Below are positions 41,716-52,900 of a stretch of 64,000 nucleotides of DNA, piece after piece. Origin of the DNA: Dendrophyllia cribrosa (Eukaryota > Cnidaria > Anthozoa > Scleractinia > Dendrophylliidae); contig JAJLRJ010000009.1 in assembly GCA_024195265.1 (NCBI GenBank), positions 14,574,482 through 14,638,481 on the forward strand. Reading direction: 5' to 3'. The translations under genes were made by a program, and so were the position numbers. The stretch's first letter is position 1; each line of letters begins with the position of its first letter. The notes under the pieces were generated by a model that saw only the letters and a list, made by a program, of their open reading frames with translations, had not been told where the DNA came from and did not search any database.

Positions 41716-42529
41716 AGATGGCTTAAGGTTTTATTCTTGGATTGGCCATTTTTGTGCACGTGGTCTTCGTAATTGTTGCTTTTCCCATTGTCCGTTTGAC
41801 CCGAAAAATAAGACTACTTTCCTTTAAGTTACCAGTTTGCGCACTTAAGCGACATAACTCCAAGGCCACGCAAACGGAAAACGAAAACAAGCAAAACCGC
41901 ACTTGTTGGGTCGAAGTTTATTAGGTAGAAGCTGAAGGGGATGACTAAAAAACCTCATTAAATATTCTATTTAAAATTATCGATGACTTTTCTAAAACGT
42001 CGTATGACTCGGTGTTTTGAATAATTAATGCATGTCTTAATGAGGTACTTTTGAGTTATTAGCACACAAAATGTTTTTGCTGCGTAGCACTCGTGTTGAA
42101 TGATAATATTGAAATTTGTTTGTTAAGAGTGCTGAAAAAACCTTACAAATACAGTCAGACGGTTCAGGGATAACTCATTCATCAGTGTTTTTTTTTTCCT
42201 TTTGAGTTACCCCTTTTAGGCACTGCACGATGTTTACAGTGACCATTGTGAACAACACAGCTAATAATGATGATATCCATGGGCCCCAGCGGCCGCGCGG
42301 CATTCAGCAGGAACATAATGTCTTTTCATCATAAAATGGGATAAGCTCCTAACACAGGAACATCATCTCAATTTACCATAATATAATATCATCTAATTTC
42401 GTAAGTATATAGCACCTTGTGAGGCCCCCTTTACCTTTATCTATCTATCTGTATTTTCATGTTTTGTAATTCTTTCGAAATTTGTAAAATTGTAAAGTAA
42501 GTACTTATTAGTATTTTGTAAGTTGTAAT

Positions 42530-42714
42530 AACTATAATAGACCATTTTCGATATATTAAAATTCATACTTGGCTCCGAGGCTTGGGGGAATAAAACAAAA
42601 GAAATGAATAATTCAACGTCAACCTGAACCTCAATGTGATTTCTTTTGTTTTATTTCCCCAAGCCTCGGAGCCAAGTATGAATTTTAATATATCGAAAAT
42701 GGTCTATTATAGTT
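42530..42714. mobile_element. Palindromic MITE with near-perfect arms of about 75 bp
   Basis: Arms begin aactataatagaccatttt and include cttggctccgaggcttggg. The long, almost identical arms imply recent activity. A diverged relative lies at about 51893-52040. Confidence 0.85.
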
Positions 42715-42849
42715 GGTGTGGATTGAAAGAGTGTGCGTGTGTGTATGTGTGCGTGCGTGCGTGCGTGGATGTGTGTATTTTTCTGAGTAGGTACTGTTGT
42801 TGTCTATATTTGCATAATAAAAAAATAAAAAAAGGAACATAATGTATTG

Positions 42850-43330
42850 ACATAAAGATCAGATCGGTCGTTGGACTTACACCTTAGAAACACTGGTAAC
42901 TGCATAGGTCACCTGTCACGGTAAATTGACGAGCTTTCGTGCGTGCGGACCTCCACACATTCGATCCAGTGACTCAATAAATATTTTCTTTTTATCTGTG
43001 ATATTTGCTCAATTTTTCTGCAGTGAAATGTGGTGTTAGTCTACATTCTCTCTTGAAACTACAACGTTGTCCCCTTATCTTGCCAAAAAGTAAGGCCTGA
43101 AGAGCCGATTGAGGGCCTCTTCGAGTAAGCCCGGTTTTTAATAGCGGACGAATTCTTTCGGATTCTTTCTATTAATTAACATAAAGATCACATCGGTCTT
43201 TGCAATGTGTTTGTTTGGTAACTGCATAGGTCACCTGTCACGGTAACTTGATGAGCTTTCGTGCGTGCGGACCTCCACACATTCAATCCGGTGACTCAAT
43301 AAACATTTTCTTTTTATCTGTATCTGTGGT
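42850..43330. repeat. Direct duplication of about 160 bp
   Basis: 42850-43012 and 43170-43330 share cataaagatcasatcggtc, aactgcataggtcacctgtc and cgtgcggacctccacacatt, about 320 bp apart. Confidence 0.75.
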
Positions 43331-43353
43331 AGGTTATTCAGCGAAAATATGTG

Positions 43354-43481
43354 TGTTGTAGTTAATTTTTTATCTCAGGTAATTTTTATTTTTCCATTGT
43401 TTTTTGGTATGGTAATATATGTTAATGAATTTGAAACAAAGGAAAAACGAATTATCTGAAATAAAAAATTAACTACAACAT
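43354..43481. mobile_element. Palindrome-ended MITE, copy II
   Basis: Near-identical to 2116-2246 in the same orientation, with ends tgttgtagttaa and ttaactacaaca. Confidence 0.7.
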
Positions 43482-43720
43482 GTGTAATACGGCTGGGTTT
43501 TTTTATGAGTCGATTTTTATTTTATTTTTTAGCCTTTTGGCGAGAAAAAATAAAAACCGACGAGTAAAAATGACCAAACGTATTACACAACTTTTCGCTA
43601 AATAAATTATTTATTATAGCGTCGGAAAGTGATCGCGGTCGCCTATGAGAGGTTTCGACTATAATGATCTGACTGGAAGAAACTTGGTATTTTGGAAAAG
43701 TGGTTGCTTATATAGAAGAA

Positions 43721-44562
43721 TAGGGGCGGATCCAGGGGGGTGGATTGGGTGGGCTAGCCACCCCCCTTTAGACCATCGGCAGGGGTTTCATTAAGGGCCG
43801 GGCAGTCGGGCACCGGGCAAATTGACCGGCTGTGAACACAATTTTGCCCGGCTGCTTTGAACATCTAAACCTTATTTTTGTCACCAACAAGTTAAATAAT
43901 TAACTAACTTGGCCTTTTTGATGTGTGTTCTAAAAAATAAAGCATATTTCAACTAAAAAAACAACGAGGTTATTGCTTATTTACCTCCCGTTGCTCCCTG
44001 TACAGAAGAAACGTGACAAACAACTGAAATCGCCCCACAATGCATTGCCAGCTTAGTGCTCTGCGTTATATTCTGCATGATGTCACTGAGTTGCAAACAA
44101 GTTCCACGTGTGTTATGGCGACCGGAAAAAGGTCAGAACGGTCGATTAAACAATATTTTTGTACTCAACTTGATAACTTGATGTCCATGACTACAGATAT
44201 CTGTATTCAGTTGATTGAACAAACTAAAATACAATGTTTCAAGCAACAGTAAGATGCTTAAGTTAGTGCTTCAAAATGCAGGAAAATGCATCTCCGGGAG
44301 ACTCAAATTTAAAAATTTCACGGGGGGGGGGGCATGCCCCCGGACCCCCCTAGATGGGAAGGGCCGAAGGCCCTTCCAATCATGTGTCCACCTGCTCAAA
44401 CTCATTGCCCTCCTGTTCAAAATCTTAATGGACTTTAATGAAATCCCTGCATCGGTTTTAACAGTTTTCTTTTTAATTGCAACAATTAAAAAAAAAAACA
44501 ATTATAGACTTAGGCATATACCCGTAGCCACCCCCCATAAAAAAATCCTGGATCCGCCCCTG
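43721..44562. mobile_element. hAT-like nonautonomous element with 6-bp TSD
   Basis: Ends taggggcggatccaggg and the inverse of caggggcggatccagg. The array unit provides the empty site tatagaagaagtgg, showing GAAGAA duplicated at 43715-43720 and 44563-44568. TIR type CAGGGGCGGATCC is hAT-like. The interior includes catgcccccggaccccccta and no intact transposase. Confidence 0.8.
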
Positions 44563-45440
44563 GAAGAAGTGGTCGCTTACGAAAGGTTTGGACTATAGTG
44601 ATTTGACCGGAACTAATTTGGTATTTTGGAAAAGTGGTCGCTTAGGAGAGGTTTGGACTATAGTTATTCGACTGAAACTAATTTGGTATTTAGGAGAGGT
44701 GGTCGCTTTTATATAGAAGAAGTGGTCGCTTAGGAGAGGTTTGGACTATAGTGATTTGACTGAACCTAATTTGGTATTTTGGAAAAGTGGTCGCTTATAT
44801 AGAAGAAGTGGTCGCTTAGGAGAAGTTTGGACTATAGTGATTTGACTGAAACTACTTTGGTATTTAGGAGAGGTGGTCGCTTTTATATAGAAGAAGTGGT
44901 CGCTTAGGAGAGGTTTGGACTATAGTGATTTGACTGAAACTAATTTGGTATTTTGGAAAAGTGGTCGCTTATAAAGAAGAAGTGGTCGCTTACGAAAGGT
45001 TTGGACTATAGTGATTTGACTGGAACTAATTTGGTATTTTGGAAAAGTGGTCGCTTATATAGAAGAAGTGGTCGCTTAGGGGAGGTTTGGACTATAGTGA
45101 TTTGACTGGAACTTATTTGGTATTTTGGAAAAGTGGTCGCTTATATAGAAGAAGTGGTCGCTTACGGGAGGTTTGGACTATAGTGATTTGACTGGAACTT
45201 ATTTGGTATTTTGGAAAAGTGGTCGCTTATATAGAAGAAGTGGTCGCTTAGGGGAGGTTTGGACTATAGTGATTTGACTGGAACTTATTTGGTATTTTGG
45301 AAATGTGGTCGCTTACGAGAGGTTTGGACTATAGTGATTTGACTGGAAGAAACTTGGTATCTTTGAAAAGTGGTCGCTTATATAGAAGAGGTGGTCGCTT
45401 ATATAGAAGAAGTGGTCGCTTACGAGAGGTTTGGACTATA

Positions 45441-45992
45441 GAGTGTTTTCACTAACGTCATATCAAAATTCAGAAGCATTAAACAACAGTTTTCGATACT
45501 AAAATGTTTATGAAATTGTAGAGAGTTTAAAATTACTCATCTGGGCCAAATTTTGAAGCCCAAGAGCATTTCGTTCAAGAGTTATAGGCGAACGATTATT
45601 AGACATTTTTAGTAAGAAATGTATGGAGCGGCCATCTTGGTGCCCCACTTAGGGACACCAACATGGCGGCCAAAAGTCTTAATTACACCAAAAATCTCAT
45701 CACAAAATATTGGATTCACTATAAGTGCCATTAAATCGGTTTATAAGCATCTAAAATTCAAAAATAACTTTCAACTGGTTCAATTTTGTTTATTTTCACG
45801 GCTTATCTGAAATAGCGTGACGAATTGCGTGACACATTTAAAACCTTTATAAATCGAAAGCAAAACATCGTTAAAACCTGAAACTTTTTGTGAAAGATTA
45901 TAACAATGGTATCCACATACCATGTTAGAAACAGCTTTGTAGGATGTATACTTTAGATTTTTTAATTTTTATGACGTCATGTGCAAACACTC
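45441..45992. mobile_element. Insertion in the 86-bp array
   Basis: Ends gagtgttttcactaacgtca and the inverse of gagtgtttgcacatgacgtc, separating two parts of the array. TSD not clear. Interior without coding capacity. Confidence 0.65.
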
Positions 45993-46288
45993 CATGATAG
46001 TGATTTGACCGGAACTAATTTGGTATTTTGGAAAAGTGGTCGCTTTTATAGAAGTGGTCGCTTACGAGAGGTTTGGACTATAGTGATTTAACTGGAACTA
46101 ATTTGGTATTTTGGAAAATTGGTCGCTTTTATAGAAGAAGTGGTCGCTTACGAAAGGTTTGGACAAAAGTGATTTGACTGGAACTAATTTGGTATTTTGG
46201 AAAAGTGGTCGCTTTTATAGAAGAAGTGGTCGCTTAGGAGAGGTTTGGACTATAGTGATTTGACTGAAACTAATTTGGTCTGTGTTAA

Positions 46289-47083
46289 GGTGGCTGAACA
46301 CAGTTTGCGCGCGCTCTTCAATTTCAGCTGCTTACGTGAGTCAGCGCGCGCAGAGTTTCGAGAAAAACAAACGTGGCGCCTGTTCAGCGATCATTTTAAT
46401 TTGCTCAGCGTGGATTGCGAAAGTGTTGTTTTTCGTCTTAAAACCAAACAATTTTTTGTTCGTAAAAATGTTCGTTGAATCAATAGATAATATATAGAAC
46501 CATTGAAGAAATACACTGCCTTTTTGGTCGTTTTTGTCTTTGGATCGAGAACCCAGTCAAATGCAACGCATGCGCAGTTGACCAAAAAATTGTGACTGGA
46601 TGTTTTAGCGACTTTCCTCGGAAACGTGCTGATTTCTACGAAACTACTCATTAGAATTTCACGAAATTTGGCACAATAATAGTTCCGAATATGCTGAACT
46701 CACCTGCCATCAAAAACTTGAAATCTAACAGAGGAGATTTTTAAAAAACGCAAACATATTAAACCACAAATTACGGAAGATCCCTCTGTCAAAATTACAT
46801 GAGACCAGTGTTAACATGCGAATATTTTTACGAGTTTACTGGAGACAAATGATGGACAAAATCTAATGACTAGATTTTCTGAAAATAAAAGAAACCAAAT
46901 ATTGCAGGCTGATTTTCAATCCACCGTGTTGCCATGGCAACACCCTAAAAGCTCAACAAAAATATCAAAACATATAGCTTGTTGCTTAATCGTATGCCTC
47001 GCCAATTTTGGGCGCCCAGACGTTAGTGGTTTTAAAATGACAATGAATGACGCATAGGTACAGTGAAACTGTGTTCAGCCACC
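46289..47083. mobile_element. TTAA element (piggyBac-like)
   Basis: 795 bp with TIRs ggtggctgaacacagttt and its inverse, TTAA at 46285-46288 and 47084-47087. Short frames only. Confidence 0.82.
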
Positions 47084-47236
47084 TTAAGATGGAGCCTTAA
47101 AAGCAGAAAGTGTTATACAATTGCACTTTCTATTACTGAAACAAACCCTTCAGAGTACCTAAGACCGTTGATCACTGCTTAACGTAACAGCCGCTCAGAT
47201 CAAGTTGGAAAATTTATGACTATGTTGTTCACCAAC

Positions 47237-47643
47237 CCCGGGGGGGTACTCCCTATAATGGGCTATACGGGGATGCTCCGCCCGAAAGGGGTACCTTTTT
47301 TAGGCTGGAGGTACATGAAAGGGTCGGGATTTCACGAGTTGAAGTATGTGAAAGGGTAGGGATTTCACGAAGGATAGGAAATGGTAGCGAAAACACGAGT
47401 TGAAGCATAAAAAAAGTAGGGAAAACTGCAATTTAAGTATTATAAAAAGGTCTTTCAAAATATATCAAACAGACACACGCAAAGGCTATATGAAAGGGGT
47501 ACCATTTTCAACGAAAGGTATATGAAAGGGGTACCATTTTCAATGAAAGGTATATGAAAGGGGTACCTTTTCTGTCAAAAACAGTATATGAAAGGGTAAG
47601 GGTTTGGACCTCGGGGCGGAGCATCCCCGTACAAAACTTTGTT

Positions 47644-47694
<51 letters not shown>

Positions 47695-47700
47695 ACCGGG
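47237..47700. mobile_element. Homopolymer-ended element, copy 2, 8-bp TSD
   Basis: Left end cccgggggggtactcccta, interior repeats tatgaaaggggtacc, right end a C run of about 45 (47648-47692) then aaaccggg. Exact TSD TCACCAAC at 47229-47236 and 47701-47708. Confidence 0.8.
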
Positions 47701-47708
47701 TCACCAAC

Positions 47709-49779
47709 GGACCATAAAAATATGGTCGTATGGAGGACTTCACGTTTGTTGGGGGATCATGGGTAATCAGGCAAACATGCCACTAAATGCGGCTTGTACT
47801 TCGTGGAAGACTTAATTATATGCACGCAAAACTTCCCGGCACTTATTTTGGGTTAAAAATTCATTTTGAAATGGTTAGCTTTTATTTACTGTTATGGATA
47901 TATCACTACCAGGAGCTTATTACCCTGTCACTACCCAAAACAGTCAATGCAGTGTTTGTATAGGGAATCTAGTGTTAAATAATTTCGATAAAATGTTTTA
48001 ATTTATTTCAATTGAGAACTTACGATACTAGGACGAAGGTATCGCTAATCAAATTTGAGGTCTAAACCTCAAAATGAACACCGGTAATTCTACCATAAAC
48101 GTGATTTTACTATAGGAAGGCACGTGAGGCACACCTCATCCACAAAGCTAAGGCAGTCGAATCTCGTGGCATGAACAAACGTGACGAATTTATTAATTAA
48201 TTAATTGTAATCTCATCGGTTATTATCTTGTCATTTCTAAATTTTCTTTCTATGTTTCATATTGCTAAATCATTACGTAAACTCTGTAACGTCCGGTCTT
48301 TGAGTATTTGTAAGCCCTCAGTGGGCTTATACAACTTCGTCAGGGATTAAGCAGCATAAAAAACCGTTTGGGAATGAGCTGATAAGAAATACGGCGAGAC
48401 TAACATACAGCATTTCCTTGAAATACGTTTTCCATGTTTAGTTCACCGTGGTCAGGCTTCCCACTTCATCAATAACGTCAACAGAAAAACATTGAACACT
48501 ACAGGTAACATTTGATGAGATAGCAATAAGGCTATAACTAAACTTGTAGTTCTGCGCTCAGCACTCTACATGCCTTTTTCTTTCCTAATTTTCTAGTTAA
48601 AGTTGAAATTGTAGAGGGGGCCTTATAATCCTGGAAAAGGGGGGGGGGGGGGGGGGGGGGGCGTTATAATTACACGTTGTTTGATCAGTCTTTGCAGTAG
48701 TCTTCGGACGATTGTTTTTGTTATGAAAATACACTGAAAATACAACGGTTTCTTCTGTCTAAGTACTTTTTCTGTACTTTTGAATGGCTGTATTGGTTAT
48801 CAAACTCAACTGAATAAAGCCGTCAACTGAATAAATGAAGTAAATGAATCAATGGATAGAGGAAAGCTTATAAGCAAGTTATTAGTCTATGATAGACGCA
48901 TACTTCAAAAACCTATTTCATACCTAATTCTCTCCTGATAAGCCAGGCTCTTTGACATCCCGTTTTGCTACAAAGATGTTCCAGGAATCCTAAAAAGGCC
49001 TAATTGAACTTTCGACTTTTCACTGACTTTTCGTAAACTGAGCGAACGCCGTGAATTTGTCCAATGAATCTGTTGGTAAAAGAAGACATTTTGCTGATTT
49101 TGCAGCAGAAAGCTCAGGGGAAAAGTATCTTGGTAATAATGCCTTGATCTAAATTTTCCAAGTGTGAAATCAGAATGATTGCTAAACAAAAATGCTGCAA
49201 AAGCTCACCGGTCGAACCTTCTCGAATCGACATTTTTGCAATAAAACTGTCAATACGGTACCTCTGAATATTAAAGTGAAGGGAAAAAAAATAAGGCTTA
49301 GATCAGCATATTCATTCTTGGAGTTACCGTTTCACAAAGCAGTTTCACGTATTTCATCGAGGATCACGATGGAGACTAAAATATTGTTTGCTTACTGTTT
49401 TTTAAGTCACGCACATGATATGAACAGCTAGGAATCAAAGGCCCCCATTGATTCGACAGTGTTTAAATATCTTGCAAATTTCTCTTATAAACAACTTTGT
49501 ATAACTTTAACTGTTCTTCAAACTGTAATAATACAGGGAAAACGACCCTGTAAATCAAAAGGAGTCCTGTACAACAAATCTTGCCTCCCAAGGTTAATTA
49601 AACAACCGGATGTCGAGCTGTGGACGGGTCAATTGCCAGAGCACGTGATCATTTGTTTCGCCATATCCTTTCCGGTGCTGCTGCTGCTGCAGTAATGCGC
49701 TGAAGGAAAGAACTAGCACGTCGCGTCGCAGTTTGGAACCTGGAAATATTTAATGTCAAAGGGAAAAGCTGCCTTTTAA
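47709..49779. other. 5' flank of gene B
   Basis: Mostly unassigned. A G run of about 22 at 48641-48661. A CACGTG E-box at about 49640. Short frames (48968-49695) lack splice or domain support. The gene B promoter must lie here but I cannot place it. Confidence 0.4.
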
Positions 49780-49974
49780 ATGACTTCATATTCTTCGTTG
49801 GTCAGTTGGCTTGTTGTGATTATCATTAGCTTGCTTAGGGCTGAGTGCGGGACATGTGCGGACATTCAGTCTCCACTGCAGTCCGTGCTTCGCCTCCATT
49901 CGACGTCTTTACCGTCAAATAAATTGTGTTTGCGCCTTTGCAAATGGAATATCGGACACCAAAAGAAACGACAG
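49780..49974 (+). CDS. Gene B exon 1 (signal peptide, first C-x3-C)
   Basis: 65 codons. TAA directly precedes ATG, fixing the start. The hydrophobic core SLVSWLVVIIISLL is followed by AECGTCADI, and the exon ends NKLCLRLCKWNIGHQKKRQ. Donor ACAG|GTATGT, phase 0. Confidence 0.78.
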
Positions 49975-52900
49975 GTATGTGCGCAACTACATGAGTGTAT
50001 GTGGCTACGAATTTATACTCTGAATAAAAGATGCATGATTTGAATTGTCAGGTATTTACCTTGCATCTGTTTAATTGGCGGGGATCGGCTAAGAGTCCCT
50101 CTCGTTCATCTCGGTGATCGTACTTTGTATCATGTGGATATCGCTGCTTGTAAACTCGGACAGCCAGTCATTTGAAATGTAATTTTGCATGATTTTTAAA
50201 ACGCACTTCGCTTGTAAAATCATTGCGTTGATCTCTTGATTAAATTTCAGATTAATGTTTGCCATCCATTTTACCTTGTTTACAATCTGTGGAGAATTCT
50301 GTCAGGTTTTAAATAAATATAACAGCTTAATTTAATAGTACTTCATCCATTAACTAATTTTAGTTGTGGGCTGTGGGTTGTGGGTGAGAAAATCGTCTTT
50401 TCCTCTATTTCATTTATTTAATTGGCGGGTTCCATATTTCAGTATACAACGACGCTTTGATTTCTAATAGATTAGATTTGTCTCTTTCAATTTATATTGT
50501 TGTTAACTTCTATTCATATTGCAGGTGTTCCAATTTGAATATTATCACTCAACTGTTTCATCTAGGAAATTCTGACAGAGTACTTGGATAATAACCGAAA
50601 TTCATTAAATCTTTTACGAAAAAAATTGTCGGAAATTACCGTAATCTGATGGTTCTTGAATATAAAGTGTTGATTATTAAATACTGGAGGAAACGTGCTG
50701 ACGATCGTGCGCCGCTGAGTAAAGATTGTAGTTTATTTTTGACACATGGCCACCAAGTGGTTTTAATACAAGGGCGGAGACGAAGAAATAATTTTAAATT
50801 AACCACGTGGCAATATTGCACGTTTTGTTGTTTTGGACTCTGATTGGCAGGGAATTTAAGTTTGGAAAAGCTACAAAGATTATAATTGTACACACAAAAA
50901 TCTCAGAAGAAAAAAAGGAAATAAGAAATATTATAGGTCAAAAAAGAAAATGAAAGTATACCTTATGAAAATAAAAAAAATAAACAAAAGTTCTTTGTAT
51001 TTTTATAAATGAAAATGAAATCATGAAAATAAATCTTAATAAATGAATAAAGATATAATGGTTGCAGTTGAATTAAAGAGTTAAAACTGCTGTTTACATC
51101 ATTATTTTTTTTTTGTGGTTGGGTTGAATTGTTTTTTGTACCCTAAGAATTCTAAATACCAAACATCAAAACATTGGTATATTAAATGCCAGTGTTTTAA
51201 CACTACAATGTGACCACTGCCAGTGTCAGTCTTGTAAATCATTGGATTGGAATCAGGAAGCAGCTTAAAGTGCACCTAAACCCTAATTTTCTTTTTTAAT
51301 CAACTCAATGTACGTTGAAAAGTATAATAGTGAAATATTTCTTGTTTTTAACGTCGCGTTAGTGAGTTACACGTATAGAGATTTGAATTTACAAAATGCT
51401 AATTAGATCACGTCAAATGCAGACTTAACCATTGTTACTACTTCAATTTACAATACACAGTTCACAGCTTAAGGATAATAAATTTAAGAAATACTAATAA
51501 AAACTGTGTATAGTCAATTGATTTGTAAAAAAAAATATTACTTGGAGGTGGAAACAAGTAGTTGTATAATAAACGAGTCTGCATTTGACGTCATCTAATT
51601 AGCATTTAGTAAATTCAAATCTCAAAAACTACGAAAAAATCATTCAAACCGATAGACTAATAATTAAAAAAAGCTACGATAACAGTTAACAGACTTTCAT
51701 TTACACAACTGGGGACGATGCAGTAAGATTCCGATTCACTATGCAATGTTTGGTAATTTCGATGGCATCGAAAATGGCGGATTTCACCGTTTGAGCGCGC
51801 AGTGCATTTTGGATGTCTAGGGTCCTTTAAAGTTGTTTTATCCTTTGTTTTGACATTTGTCCTGTCCATTACAAAAAAGGAAAACTGTAGAAGGCCTATT
51901 TCAATATTTTCAAATTCCTACTTGGCTTTGAGGTTTAGGGGAGTCAATAAGTGTAGAGGTTCAGGGATGAATAATTAATTTATTTTGTTTTGTTCCCCAA
52001 AGCCTTATTATCAAAATAGTATTAAATTGGCCTATGTAATATAGTGAGTGCCCCAATTCATAATGTCACTGTTGAAGCAGCTAATATTTTTTTAGTATTT
52101 CCATCTCAATGTGAAGAAAATTTTACCTTGCAATTAATTGCTTTAGAATGTGCTTTTTTTTTCAAATATAATTTTATTTAATCTATCAGTTTTCTGTATT
52201 GGATTAATTTAGGTCTGAAATTGGGACCTGCAGATCATATGCTGATGATGGACAAAAAAAGAATTGAATATACATGTACATGTATTTTGGTCTATAATCA
52301 AGTTTTGGCTTTGAGATCCTATACTAGCTTAACTCTTGATTGTTGATGTGTCGTGAAGATCAGCAATGCATGGTTGTGCTACGTGGAATTATTTTACTAG
52401 TAAATATGTTTATATTTACGTACTGACGCCATGCAAAAACAGTAACAAGCTAAACTATGATTGATTTAGTGGTTTGATAATTAAAGAGGTAATTTTTAGT
52501 GCCTTTTTTAATCTTTTATAGAGCATTAATTTTGATGAGTGTATCACAAATTGTGAGCAAGGAAGGACTCCAAGAGGTACAGAACATCTGATTATGTCAT
52601 TATTTTTTATATAAGAAGTTAATTTGATATTTAAATTATTATAATTTTAATTTAAAACAGTTTAATACTAAGGGCCGATTCGCACTAGCGGACAAGTTTG
52701 AAATGTCATGACATTTTTGACAAAAACAAAATTGTCGCGACAAGTCAGAGACATTTTGAAGAAAACAAAATTGTCGTGACAAGTCAGAGACATTTTGAAG
52801 AAAACAAAAGGTGTAATTATTAGTACAATAGCTCTGCATGTGCTTCTGGCATCCTTGTACATTTCTCGGCACGGTCATCTTGAGCAAACATCAAATATAC

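Larger units (their letters stand above)
43620..46284. repeat. 86-bp tandem array with nested insertions
   Basis: Unit: gtggtcgcttatatagaaga, agtggtcgcttaggagaggt, ttggactatagtgatttgac, tggaactaatttggtatttt, ggaaaa (86 bp). Roughly a dozen copies, broken by elements at 43721-44562 and 45441-45992 and bordered on the right by a TTAA element at 46289. gtggtcgctt words also occur inside the mariner-like MITE at 5360-5543. Confidence 0.88.

Noticed and set aside
40730..46284. Regularly spaced repeats resembling a CRISPR array
   Set aside because: Units are contiguous without unique spacers, in eukaryotic DNA full of introns and transposons.
46245..46651. Several overlapping frames of 70-86 codons
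   Set aside because: Located at the left end of the TTAA element at 46289-47083 and not supported by domains.
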